Assembly: GCF_910592395.1 (NCBI RefSeq)
Contig: NC_088324.1
Span: 250,001 to 310,000 of the forward strand
DNA from: Lineus longissimus
Taxonomy: Eukaryota; Nemertea; Pilidiophora; Heteronemertea; Lineidae
DNA length: 60,000 nt
Reading direction: 5' to 3'
Shown here: positions 44,989-56,976 of the stretch, piece after piece
Layout of the letters: every line of letters begins with the position of its first letter
How positions within the stretch are numbered: position 1 is the stretch's first letter
The notes under the pieces: generated by a model
Told to the model about the DNA's origin: nothing
What the model saw: only the letters and a program-made list of their open reading frames with translations
The model's database searches: none
Program-made: the position numbers and the translations under genes

Positions 44989-46104
44989 AGCTCAACTCTT
45001 AGCAGAGGTAAGCTTATCCCATACCGTGGCGTCCGTCGTCCGTCGTCGTCGTCGTCGTCGTCGTCCGTCGTCCGTTAGCAGGGCACGTTTCGTAAATGTT
45101 AGAGCTATTGAGTTGAAACTTGGTACACATGTACCCTTATGTAATGACACCTTGGAGACCAAGTTTCGGTCCGATTCGTTTCATGGTTTGGCCACCAGGG
45201 GGCCAAACGTTAAAAGTGAAAATATGCAATATCTCCCTTAATAGTAGTCGGGAAATTTTGAAAAAAATATGGTAGGTACTTCTAGCAAAGGTGCATCATA
45301 TATCCTCCGGGTTTTTGATTTGCCCTCCTTTTCAAGGTCACAGAGGTCAAATGGTGTAAATTGGCTGTTAGGATGTAACGATGGCATGTTTCTAAACTGC
45401 AATGACTATTGATCCCAAATTTGGTACACATTTACCCTTAGTCAGGTGATCTCAGGGACCGAAGTTTGGTCCAATATGATTCACCACTTGACCACCAGGG
45501 GGCAAAATCCAAAAACCTTAAAAATGTGATTATTCCTTAACTTCTTGCCCGATTGCCACCAATTTGATATCATGGGTACATCCTACCACCATACAGTATA
45601 TGTCACACAGGTTTTTAATTTGACCTTCTTGTCAAGGTCACAGAGGTCAAATGGCGTAAATTGGCCGTCAGGCCGTAACTATGGCACGTTTCTTAACTGC
45701 AATGACTATTGATCACAAATTAAGTACACATGTACCCCTTGGTCAGGTGGTCTCAGGTACCGAAGTTTGGTGCGATCTGATTTGCCGTTTGGCCTCCAGG
45801 GAGGGGGCCAAATCCTAAATTCTTCAAAATGCCATTATTCCTAGTATTACTTGCCCGATTGGCACCAATTTTATATCATAGGTACATCTAATTCTAACAA
45901 CCATTCAATGTGTCACCCGGGTCTTCTTTGATTTGACCTACTTTTCAAGGTCACAGAGTACTGTAATGTACTGTAAATTGGCCATTTTGGGGAAATTGTA
46001 ATTGCTTGGACCTACATCAAACCTAACACTACATGACACAATACCATGCTCTTTATCCATCTTTCCTCCACATGAGGTGAGCACAATGGTCCTGGCCATT
46101 TCAT
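44989..46104. mobile_element. Insertion of about 1.1 kb specific to duplication copy 1
   Basis: Copy 2 has an uninterrupted CCATTTTTGATTAG here. The insert starts AGCTCAACTCTTAGCAGAGG, has a GTCGTC/CCGTC microsatellite at 45027-45075, and then three diverged units of about 300 bp marked by AAGGTCACAGAGGTCAAATG and TGCAATGACTATTGATC. A related start (GTCCGTCGTCTGTC, TTGAGTCCAGAAAGTTAAAA) appears at 59790-60000. Family unknown to me; non-autonomous. Confidence 0.65.
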
Positions 46105-46776
46105 TGATTATATTTATTATAAAATCGCTGAATGTAAACCACCGCGACCGCTAAAATTTTCATGTTGTGACGTCATCAACGAAAACGGCATTGAAGCGAG
46201 CCGTCCGGGCGGGATTAAACCATCAATTTCTAGAAAATGTGCATTTCGATTCGAAAACCTTACTGATTTATGAGAAAGTGACGTAGTCATTTGTCAAAAA
46301 CAGCTTAAACATTATATGGTGAAATTTGACACGAGTTACCCTTTAAGGTTCAGAAGACGTCGGGTTGGCTGTGGAAGTGGGAAATGTTCAATGTTAAGAT
46401 TTGCGAAATTCACAAAATGCTTTCGAAACATTCAAAGTGAAGACTTGAAAGGGAGGGTATGTTTGATCTCCCCACAGAATTAGTGTTTCAGAAGCCTGCA
46501 GTGAGTTTTCTGATGATTGTTTGGAAGAAGAATGTTGTGGAATCAGAAACAGCTTTGAGAGCTGCCAGAATATCAGCGGCCGCCCGGATGCCACCAAAAT
46601 AATTCTGGATGCCGTCATTGGACGTCCTGCATGCTTGTTGATAATCTATAGACCTGCCCATACAAAGAACTATACACCTAATTAAATAAAACATGAAAAC
46701 TTTATGTCCTCTGACCTTTTTAAAGTAATTTCAAACTGTGAACTTTATCTTGCCTGACATTTATCACTCTCAAGTA

Positions 46777-47193
46777 TTATGTTTGGTGATACTTTGTACT
46801 TAACCATTGGAAATCCCAGTGCAATGCATTGCATCCTATTTTGTTTTCAGCGAAGACATCAGTCGCAAGGCTTATGAAGTATTTCACCATGTCCATGTTA
46901 CCCGTTAATGAACAGTTTGCCAAGGGATTACTGCCAGCCTTTGCTTTACAGTTGACATCAGCTCCTTGACTGACTAGGTACTCAACAACTTTCTGTTCAC
47001 TTGACATTGCCGCACAATGCAGCACCATCCGCCCCTCGTCATTCTTGGCGGTGATATCTGCCCCCTGGTGGACAAGAGACTGAACTTGATCCAAGTTGCC
47101 GTCTTTGGCCGCTTTGTGTAAAGGATACTTTTCAGGTTTCTCACCAGGTGGCATTTCACCACTACTCTTTTGTGAAGTTATCGCCGCGGCCAT
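46777..47193 (-). pseudogene. Truncated duplicate of the ankyrin/cGAS-like gene
   Basis: Carries the same start (MAAAITSQKSS) and the first three ankyrin repeats, differing from the full gene at a few residues. At the duplication joint (46815-46819) the frame leaves ankyrin sequence after HW and runs on for about 12 foreign residues (DFQWLSTKYHQT) to a stop. The product would be 138 residues, without the repeat array or nucleotidyltransferase domain. Its upstream region is intact, so it could still be transcribed. Confidence 0.85.
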
Positions 47194-48239
47194 TTTGATA
47201 AAATGGAAGTTAAATATATTTATCGTTGATATGATACAGAATTGTTTAATCCTGAAAGTGAAACTATTTGACTTGTCTGAAGAAGAAGTAGTTGTTTCGT
47301 GATTGTTTACCTTTGTCTGTGCACTGAATCTTACTTTGTATAATTTTCTGCGTTCCAAGCAAATGGTTAATGTCTTACAGATTTTGATGTTCTTTTATGC
47401 AATCCTTTCTGTTATAGTGGGTTAGGGTATTGTATTGGCTTGCATTAGGATGATAACTAAGAGGTCAATTTGTTAGTTCAACTCTAAACTAGAACTTTTT
47501 GAGAAAATGAAAATAATCACTGATTGATATGTTCCTTGGTGCAATGGAGAGAGGCTTTGGAGATCTTTCAAATCGTGTAGTTTTTTTTTCAGTTGGCTTT
47601 GAAAAAAATGGCTATTTATGACGTTGTCTGATATAAGACTACTTTAAGATTCCTTTTGCAAGTTTCTATTCCAACTGGTTGTAAGAATGCACACATTGAT
47701 CATGTCAATCTTATAGCAATGTATTATGATCAATACTGGAAAGACAAATTTGCAAATGTTTTTTTCTTCTGACTAAAGAAATTTGTAGGAAAAATACTGG
47801 TCAGTTAAAATGAAATGAACCTGTGAATGTCAATGCCTTTTAAGGCCAAAATAAGTAGAAATATAATTGCTTTACCTGTTTTTGGCGTAGACTTGAAGAC
47901 TGTTAAACCTCAGGTTGATAGTGATTAAAAAAATCACAACCAAAAGTCCATCACTCGTGTGTTTAAAATGTTCTTGTGAGTTTTGTTACCCACATTCAAG
48001 TTGTCTAGCGGCTCCACAATCCTCCTCACTACTTGCGCTGGTCCAAAATATCACCGTCAGTTTGGATAAAATCAAGTCTGCAGCTATTTGAATTGAAACT
48101 GAGTGAATTAATCCAAAATCAGGTTTTGAATAATCACATGTGAATGTACAGTACCTTAATCCAAAACAAATTTCCGTCCTGTTCTATTCAAAACACTGTG
48201 TCAATTGTATAATCCAAACTTAGAAATATTGTGCCTCGA

Positions 48240-49190
48240 ACTGGTTTCGTGAGCCAATATTCTCTGCTGGATGCTGGTTCTGGCTTGGAGCTGGTTTGGT
48301 GAGCCAAACTGTGCTGCTGGATGCTGATCCTGGCCTGGAGCTGGTTTGGTGAGCCAAACTGTGTTGCTGGATGCTGGTCCTGGCCTGGAGCTGGTTTGGT
48401 GAGCCAAACTGTGTTGCTGGATGCTGATCCTGGCCTGGAGCTGGTTTGGTGAGCCAAACTGTGTTGCTGGATGCCGATCCTGGCCTGGAGCTGGTTTGAT
48501 GAGCCAAACTGTGTTGCTGGATGCTGATCCTGGCCTGGATCTGGTTTGGAGAGCCAAACTGTGTTGCTGGATGCCGATCCTGGCCTGGAGCTGGTTTGGT
48601 GAGCCAAACTGTGTTGCTGGATGCTGATCCTGGCCTGGAGCTGGTTTGGTGAGCCAAACTGTGTTGCTGGATGCCGATCCTGGCCTGGAGCTGGTTTGGT
48701 GAGCCAAACTGTGTTGCTGGATGCTGATCCTGGCCTGGAGCTGGTTTGATGAGCCAAACTGTGTTGCTGGATGCTGATCCTGGCCTGGATCTGGTTTGGA
48801 GAGCCAAACTGTGTTGCTGGATGCTGATCCTGGCCTGGAGCTGGTTTGGAGAGCCAAACTGTGTTGCTGGATGCTGATCCTGGCCTGGATCTGGTTTGGT
48901 GAGCCAAACTGTGTTGCTGGATGCTGATCCTGGCCTGGAGCTGGTTTGGTGAGCCAAACTGTGTTGCTGGATGCTGATCCTGGCCTGGAGCTGGTTTGGA
49001 GAGCCAAACTGTGTTGCTGGATGCCGATCCTGGCCTGGAGCTGGTTTGGTGAGCCAAACTGTGTTGCTGGATGCTGATCCTGGCCTGGAGCTGGTTTGGT
49101 GAGCCAAACTGTGTTGCTGGATGCTGGTCCTGGCCTGGAGCTGGTTTGGTGAGCAAACTGTGTTGCTGGATGCTGATCCTGGCCTGGAGA
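48240..49190. repeat. 50-bp minisatellite (copy 2, about 19 units)
   Basis: Same unit as 38770-39363 with more copies. The first and last units match those of copy 1, so the extra units arose inside the array. All three minus-strand frames are open for more than 330 codons; none is taken as a gene. Confidence 0.95.
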
Positions 49191-52100
49191 AACAAATACA
49201 TGTAACTTCACATATTTTTCGAAAAACAAACCATGAAATAACAGATTTGTCATGGACAAAAACACTTAAAATGTTCAAAACTTATAGATAACATTAAAAA
49301 AAAATCAGTCAACAAGATTTTGAAAAGGTCACATTGGCAAAGAATTCTGTACCAACCGATTGGTTCACTTTATAAGTACCAGTATCATCTCATTGACATT
49401 TCAAATTTTAATAAGGCTGAGTTTTGAGTTTCACTTTATATCAACTTTCTACATGATCTAGATTTAAAGGGACAATATAGGCAGCAGCTAGGCAGGCAAG
49501 ATAAAGTTACACGAAGTCGCCAATAGGGGTCTTTAACATCTCACAGTATGTCAAAATGATTCATGCTTGTATGAGGAATAGTGCTGAATCAGACATGACC
49601 CGGGGCCCTTACTCTGTATATTAGTCAGCTGAGGATGGCCAAATAAGCCCCTCTGCTCCTGCCTATAGTCCCCCTTTAAGGCCATGGTTCGTTCATATTA
49701 TTGTTCTAGTATGTCCCAATTGAAAAATCTCAAATTCAATATCTAGTTTCTAATTTCTATGGAACAAACAAATCTTGCCTTTCATCTCTGTTAGATGAGT
49801 TTGGTGTGGTTTTTTGTCATTTCTTTGCAATGCTATATTTTTGTGTCAGACTTTCTCTCTGACAAACTTCCAGCAATCTTAGACTGCTTTGTTAATTACT
49901 ACAAAATCGACCCAAAAACCAGGACGTCATGACTATCAGATAAGGGATGTTCCCAACCAATTGTTTTTGGAAAATAATCATGTTGTTGAAGGCATCCAAG
50001 GACCATGTGCTCATTTGGGGCTGGACATGAATAAAGAAACTGTCTTTGATCAGTGAAACTTGGGTGTATCATGAGAAAGATTTCAAGTGAGAAAGAGTAA
50101 AAAGTGTGGGAATGGGGGATACCCCCCCCCCCCCAAAAAAAAACACCTGTGGCCATGTCTTCAAAACGACTTTATTGCCACCAAAGCTTTTTATTGGGCC
50201 GTTCAAAATTCCCACTTTTGTGAATGAATCCTGGTGCAGGAATTGCTTTTCAAACTGGCAGATAATTCTGTGATGTCATTTTGATTTCACCCTGTCAACA
50301 GGGCAGTGAAGGTCGCATTGTTTTGCTGAGATTTCGGGGGCTGAAGCCTTGCAAATAACACATTTTCATTCACGTTTTTCGAAGCCATTTTAGGAAAAGA
50401 TGTCGATTGTAGAAAGTGTACTTTTTAGTTTGTTAATTCAATAACAAGTAACATGTTGATTGGGGAAATCCCTGATTTGCTAAGCACAAAGGAAGTATCG
50501 ATATCTACAGCATCACGTCGTAATGCCAAGGTGTCAAACCTTGGTTCCAGGCTGTGCCTCACTAGTGCATCGGCCCACATGGAGAGGATCAACGCATGGA
50601 GGGCTAACTCGGCTCAAATCGCTGTCAACATCGGAATATCATGATGATTCAGTCAGATTTTGAATTTTTTCTTTTTAGTGCAATTTTTTGACAGGGGTTT
50701 GGGTTAGTTGTTGATGGAAATTACTTATGTAGAATAGGTGGTGAATGGGCTGCCAAAAGCTTGGTAATATTGCCCATAATTTTACCAATGGTCCTTTAAT
50801 AATCCCATTGGTCCTTTTAGTCATAGATCATGGGCTGAAATGGCAGCGGACCGAACTTGTCTTGGTGGCGGGAAGGAACACACACCAGTTCACCTGATTG
50901 AGCTTGGCATTATTTTGAGTAATCTTCTATAAGGTATTGGTATATTCCCTCCACTGTTTCTACTTGCTGAGATAAACAGTATGCCTGATATTAGGTCTGA
51001 CCTTCTCAAAAACTTATTGCTGGAATTATTTTTAAAGTTCTCAAGTGTTATGTCTCGTGAAAGATCAGACGATTTATTGAGTGGATTCTTTCTATTTCGA
51101 ACTCAGTTGAAGTGGCGATATCCTGCTAGTCAACATTCTATTTAACCCGTTTTCTACTCTGACTGCCCTGTGACATTGGGTTTTTTTTAATCAAAACATC
51201 AGTCTGAAAATTAGCCTACTTCCTCCAAAAATACCCTTCATCATGTTCATAATGATATTTGATGAATAAAGTAGTTAGAAGAATACAGTAGAACCTCCCC
51301 TTGCGGACACCTCTACCATGCGGATGCCTCTGTATTACAGACAAGTCTGTTCAGTACCGATCTACTTGGATTGCAGAGACGGCGATGGTGACTTTTTGGT
51401 CCAATTACCTTGCAATTACAGACAGTGAACAAAAGCAATGGCTTCCCGTGTGCACTTAGGGAGTTGATTAGGCCCGGGTCTTTCAAACAACTCTGATTAG
51501 GCCTAACAAGTGAGAAGTTTCCATAATTGATGAATTAGACATTGTGTTCAGTTAATAAAGGTGGAGTGAATTCAATGTTTGTTGCTTCTCTAGTTACATC
51601 CTGAGGAAATCAGGGGTTAATGTTTGCTTCTCTGACCGTGCCCACAAACCCAAGAGACATTCGCCCGCATTTGGTGAAGTAGCCAGCGCAGAAGTAAGTG
51701 CACCCAATCAGAGCGTCGCTTACATTTGAGTCTGGGAATGTCACACACTTAGAAGCTACGATATCCAAACTCACATGTTCCCTGTTTGTTTGATCTGATG
51801 AATAGAGAGTACTGTCTCCTTCATGGTGCACACTGTAACCTCGATCTGAGATTTCTTATTGTGATTTCCATTCATACAAATCATTAGAAGTACAGTACTA
51901 GGATCGAGGTTGACAGATATATTCGTCAGGATGCCCTAATTAGAATGACCTAAGTACTAACACTACAATGTAATAGCAATGTTGGTAATTATAAATTGCC
52001 TCCAGTAGAATAGTCATAAGGTATAAGGTATCATAATGAAATACTCTCGAATGTGCCTCTCAATGATGTTGAAATAATCAATAATTAAGACTGATTTCTT

Positions 52101-52618
52101 TTCATCAAAGTGCATATAAAGGACCCAAGACCCCCCAAGAAACATACATATGAATCAACTATTGGACAATAATGGCATAACCTCCCTACTTATGACACCT
52201 CTCTATCAGTGTTAATAGTTAATCAACTATTGGATAATAAAGCGGATCCGAAGGCGAAAGGCATAAGCATTGAACAAATTATTATTACCCACTCACTGTT
52301 CATCCCGATTGAGTTGAATGTTGGATGGCATCCAACGACAATGCGCATGATATCTACAGGGGGCTTGGCTTACATATCTAGAAACAGTCTTAGATCGGAG
52401 AGTTTAGAGTATTGACCAAAAGCACAAAAAGTGCTGTATCACGGTAACTTGGGACTCGATTATCACCAAGTTTTTATTACAGGTAGATGTAATAACATTA
52501 AATCATCTTCAAAAATCATTATTCCCCATCAACCTGATCAATGAAATGAATGTAAAGTGAAACTCAAACTTCAGCCTGATCAAATATGAAAATGTTATTG
52601 TGTCAGTGATAATATGTA

Positions 52619-53424
52619 CAGTCCTTCAAAAAAGTAAATGGACACACAAAAATCAAATTTTCTTGAAAACGGCTGGTGATAAATCGATTCGGTTTGCTGC
52701 ATTTGATAGGACATTTAGTTGTGCATCATGGTATCTACCACATAAAAATTAGCCATTTTATCGAATACCGACTTTTATTGATTTACAAAAGGCCCCAAAA
52801 TCAACTTTTTCGTTTCCGATTTTTTTCGTACTTTTTCTTGATAGGATGAATCACCATGATGAAAAACCCACGTCCCCATCAAGGTGATGAAAATATCTTG
52901 TGTTAATTGGTGGGAAAACAGCATTTTATGTCAAAATTTTGCACCTTGTTTATTGACATTGTCCAGCTGCCAAATCCAGGCCTGGGAGAGCTATTCATAG
53001 GCATATTAAACAAGGCCATTGAAATGGTGACATGATTCCGGTTGTCTGGGCCAGGTGAATAATATCAAGGGGGCATCTCCGCAGTAGAAGACCGGGTAAC
53101 AAAACCCTTTTGCACAAATGGGTTAATAAGTTGCAGATTCAAGTGAAAACTGTGGAATTTCTTAGATATTCACTCATAACTCAACAGAAGCTTCCAGTCA
53201 ATATAAAATTTGCCCCCAAAAAATGCGTGATAAAAAAGTTGATTTTGGGACCTTTCATAAATCGAAAAAATTGACTTATAGGTAAAATAGCAAATTTCCA
53301 AGTGGTAGATATCATGATGCACAACTAAATGCCCTATCAAATGCAGCAGACCGCATCGATTTATCACCAGCCGTTTTCAAGAAAATTTGATTTTTGTGTG
53401 TCCATTTACTTTTTTGAAGGACTG
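52619..53424. mobile_element. Non-autonomous Tc1/mariner-like element (copy 2)
   Basis: Duplicate of 43430-44395 with the same TA-flanked inverted ends and a 160-bp internal deletion (GTTTATTGAC joins TTGTCCAGCTGC near 52957). Length 806 bp. Confidence 0.8.
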
Positions 53425-54731
53425 TACATGTGTACTGAGACATGCCTGAGTTTGTGTGATCTGATGTTTTCAAACTCATCTTGGCTGGCTTGTTCTAAAA
53501 TAGGCATCTATCTGGCCAGAGACTATTAACACGACAAAGCCTAGATCCACCCAAGCGGCCTTTGATCGCCAATTGAGACGTGTCTCACTTTCTCTTCACT
53601 CATGTTGGACCCATTTTATGTGGGACATTTCCTGATCATTATTAATTTTTCTTCTTGTTAGCGTTTGCTCTGCACTTACGTCAATCGTAAAATCCTTCAT
53701 CAAAATGTCACGAAAAAATCTATCTTTTCAAATCATGAAGTTATTAATCTTAAAATAGAGTGAAATCATGCTCTGGTCACTTCTCTGACTTAAAGAAAGT
53801 TCAACAAAAGTTGTGTCTGCTTTCTTGATAATCGCAAAATATCAAACATCTGAGATTTTCAATTTTCGAAGATTTTTGTGAGATTTTCTTATTCCCTCAA
53901 AATCATAAATGACATTAGGATAATTTAAAGTGATACTATGATGTGATTTACAACTTTGCGGATATACGTCCGTTTTTAATTGTTGATCACAAATGTAAAG
54001 CTCAAATTTTCCATTTTTGATTAGATTTATTATAAAATCGCTGAATGTAAACTACCGCGACCGCAAAAATTTTCATGTTGTGACGTCATCAACGAAAACA
54101 GCATCGAAGCGAGCGGTCCGGGCGGGATTAAACCATCAATTTCTAGAAAATGTGCATTTCGATTCGAAAACCTTACTGATTTATGAGAAAGTGCCGTAGT
54201 CATTTGTCAAAAACAGCTTAAACATTATATGGTGAAATTTGACACGAGTTACCCTTTAAGGTTCAGAAGACGTCGGGTTGGCTGTGGAAGTGGGAAATGT
54301 TCAATGTTAAGATTTGCGAAATTCACAAAATGCTTTCGAAACATTCAAAGTGAAGACTTGAAGGGAGGGTATGTTTGTTCTCCCCACAGAATTAGTGTTT
54401 CAGAAGCCTGCAGCGGGTTTTCTGATGATTTTTTGGAAGAAGAATGTTGTGGCATCAGAAACAGCTTTGAGAGCTGCCAGAATATCAGCGGCCGCCTGGA
54501 TGCCACCCAACTAATTCTGGATGCCGTCATTGGACGTCCTGCATGCTTGTAGATAATCTATAGACCTGCCCATACAAAGAACTATACACCTAAGTAAATA
54601 AAACATGAAAACTTTATGTCCTCTTACCTTTTTAAAGTAATTTCAAACTGTGAGCTTCATCTTGCCTGACATTTATCACTCTCAAATATTATGTTTGGTG
54701 ATACTTTGTACTTAACGATTGGAAATCCCAG

Positions 54732-55309
54732 CATTTCTCTTTGATAATATTTCAAGTGGTGATATCCTAAGTGAAATATGTGTCGTGACAGGATGTCTGT
54801 CAGGGCATGTCAAGAACTCTAAGAGCCAGAATCATGACATTTCACTGTGGATACTTCTGATAAGACTTCATGGCATTATTAAAGGTTAAACACGAAATTA
54901 ACTGCATTTAGGGACTTATTGCTGCTATCTACATGCAACCCCCAATAGATTGATTGGAGTACGCTATTTTGCACAATGCATTGAGACCAGTGACAGCAGG
55001 TCCTGTTCCAAATAAGGCCCTCACATATTAGGCATATCACCTACCCACTCCCGTACCTAATGCCACTGTCGGACCAAAGCCAGGCGCATGGAGAGATGCA
55101 GAACGCAATTCAAACTGACAACATCAGTCAGTAAAGAATAAAACAAAGAGCAAGCGCTGGCCACTGTACATATTTTGTCCATCCTGGCATAACTGTTTAT
55201 TGATACCCTGACTACATGTTCCGGTAGGCCACTCTGCAGAATTTGGCTTATCACTCAGGTCAGTGTTTCTCGAATAGAACTAAAATAGAACAGGCTAATC
55301 ATTAATCTC
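54732..55309. other. Spacer
   Basis: Unique-looking DNA after the end of the large duplication. No exon, transposon end or repeat that I can recognise. Confidence 0.45.
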
Positions 55310-55852
55310 CCTTGGTTTTGTAGGTCTTGGGTCTTGGGTCTTGGGTCTCCATCAACAAGACCTACAAAACCAAGACCCCCACCTACAAAACCAAGATCTA
55401 CAAAACCAAGACCCATCAACAAACCTACTCCAAACTAGTACCTTGTACCATAGTACCTGCCCAAGAAGTAATTACATTGTTCTTTTTTTTCATTCACCCT
55501 AACCCTTTAGAAAGCTAGGCTATATTATCACGAATACCCTCGAGAGGACTATTTAAGGTATTTTAGCTTTTGTATTATATCCTTACCCCGAGATCCTTAT
55601 TTTCTTGGAAAAGCTTAACCAGTGTTAAATGTTCTGAACAGAATCTGAGTACAAAGCATCAAAGAGCTTGTTTATATAGGAGCTTCTGTTTTATTGATAA
55701 ATTGCAACTTCCTGCTGAAAAAAGGAGAGATGTAGATGGGGTCTTGGTTTTGTAGATGGGGGTCTTGGTTTTGTAGGTCTTGGTTTTGTAGATGGGAGTC
55801 TTGGTTTTGTAGGTCTTGGGTCTTGGGTCTTGGGTCTTGGTTTTGTAGACAC
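55310..55852. mobile_element. Foldback-like element with TACAAAACCAAGACC arms
   Basis: The left arm (about 55313-55425) holds TTGGTTTTGTAGGTCTTGGG, then several ACCTACAAAACCAAGACC words. The right arm (about 55735-55852) carries the complementary GGTCTTGGTTTTGTAG words. The loop of about 310 bp is non-coding. As with the elements at 1927 and 6231, the arms are made of short repeats, but the sequence is unrelated. Confidence 0.65.
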
Positions 55853-56401
55853 CCGTGCTGGAAGCTAATACTGATGTGGCAGGGAGAATATGCGTGAAGT
55901 TTGTGTATGCTTTTGAGAATGAGCGGAGCTCTCCAGTCGACGTGCTCTCTGAAAAGTTGTTATTTATTCTAAAACCACCAAGATATTCGACGTATGACAC
56001 CCTCAGTGACACTCTTACGTATGATCCAGACCTACGAAGTCAAAGGTTGCAAGAATTCGACGCATTTCCAAGGCCCAATTTTGAAACAAAAATTACCTCC
56101 TAAATAGCGGCCACAACGCGCATTATAGTATAGATGTACTTGGTCACAGAGGTCATTTTCATTCAAAGGTGCCATGAGTTGAAAAGAAATTGGCACAGGG
56201 ATCAGGCTGTTTGTGTTCATACATATGTGGCCCATCACGTCAATACCAGGCGCATATCGCTCTGAGTTTGGCAGGTTGAGACGGAGTTCATTTCACTGTT
56301 GTCTACCTGTCGTAAAATCTGAGCACATCAATTTCTTCCTGGTGTCATTTAGGCTCATCTTCTGTGAGACCTGCACCAGGTTTTGCTGTGATGGGTCACA
56401 T
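55853..56401. other. Spacer with unidentified 82-codon frame
   Basis: A plus-strand frame at 55855-56103 (VAGRICVKFVYAFENERSS, then KPPRYSTYDTLSDTL) is open through the end of the foldback arm. I do not recognise it and see no good splice context. Possible fragment of a mobile element. Confidence 0.3.
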
Positions 56402-56578
56402 ACAGTAGAACTTCCCATAGCGGACACCTCTCCATTAAGGACACCCTCTATATCAAAGTCACTAGTTTTGGTCCCAAATTGGGTGTTTCCATTCAATTTG
56501 AGCTCTCTAATCAGGACACCTCTTTATTAGGGACAGCACTTGTCAGTCCCTAGGTTGTCCTTAATAGAGAGGTTATAC
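56402..56578. mobile_element. MITE with CAGTA..AACCTCTC inverted ends
   Basis: Left end TACAGTAGAACTTCCCATAG, right end complement of CAGTATAACCTCTCTATTAA, with internal GGACACCTCT and AGGACACC words in both orientations. About 177 bp, non-coding; the most complete copy of a family scattered across the window. Confidence 0.65.
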
Positions 56579-56605
56579 TGCATATCCTATTGACTACCAA
56601 CCAAC

Positions 56606-56827
56606 ACAAGTTCTGAATTGTTTTTCCAGTTCTGATATAACATCACGTCGCTCCCCGATCATCAGATACCTCCAGCAGAGAGGTAACACCACCATCTATG
56701 AATACCTTCTATATCAACTAACACAAGCCTTTAACATTGTTTTTCCAGTTCTGATATAACATCAAGTCGCTCCCTGATCATCAGATACCTCCAGCAGAGA
56801 GGTAACACCACCATCTTTGAATACCGC
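56606..56827. repeat. 119-bp tandem duplication spanning a CDK5RAP3 splice acceptor
   Basis: Acceptor plus exon start (GTTTTTCCAG/TTCTGATATAACATCA) occurs at 56630 and again at 56749. About 80 bp of exon is duplicated (CAGCAGAGAGGTAACACCAC in both). The first copy ends at GAATACC and has no donor, so it is a decoy; the second leads into the full exon. Confidence 0.92.
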
Positions 56828-56930
56828 ATGAGTGAGAAGCCGACCGTGATCCACCTGGCTGAGTATGCGGTCAGTTTGGAGGAGAAGAGAGATGACACGG
56901 AGGAGGCTGGAGAGTTAAGGGTTAAAGTGG
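56749..56930 (+). CDS. CDK5RAP3: CDK5RAP3, middle exon, after a 27.6-kb intron
   Basis: In the frame that needs two bases from the preceding exon, it reads SDITSSRSLIIRYLQQRGNT, then TIFEYRMSEKPTVIHLAEYA and an acidic stretch. RGNTTIFEYR matches the CDK5RAP3 segment that follows the helix encoded at 29000-29137. The donor is unclear: candidates are near 56871 (GCG/GTCAGT) and about 56926; the frame runs on to TAG at 56976. The exon at 29000-29137 ends in phase 0, which does not fit, so an intervening exon may be missing. Later exons are not in the window. Confidence 0.7.
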
Positions 56931-56976
56931 TGTTGAGCAACACATCATCAATATCGTTATTCTGGATGGCAATTTA

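Larger units (their letters stand above)
37345..46819. repeat. Large tandem duplication, copy 1 (9475 bp)
   Basis: Matches 46820-54731 at high identity throughout. The breakpoint word CCCAG occurs at 37340-37344, 46815-46819 and 54727-54731, exactly where the copies begin and end. Copy 1 has two inserts missing from copy 2 (42303-42939 and 44989-46104), a longer transposon core, and a shorter 50-bp minisatellite; these account for the length difference. Short frames kept in both copies (40623, 41788, 43044) show amino-acid changes at many differences and are probably not genes. Confidence 0.93.
46820..54731. repeat. Large tandem duplication, copy 2 (7912 bp)
   Basis: Second copy of 37345-46819, in the same orientation. 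It lacks the two inserts of copy 1 and 160 bp of the Tc1-like element, and has about seven extra 50-bp minisatellite units. Sequence unrelated to the unit resumes at 54732. Confidence 0.93.

Noticed and set aside
45026-45241. Arg-rich ORF (RRRRRRR)
   Set aside because: Comes from a GTC microsatellite at the start of a mobile insert.
54229-54552. 107-codon Cys-rich ORF
   Set aside because: The matching sequence in copy 1 (46321-46640) has a one-base indel that breaks the frame; no zinc-finger spacing fits a known family.
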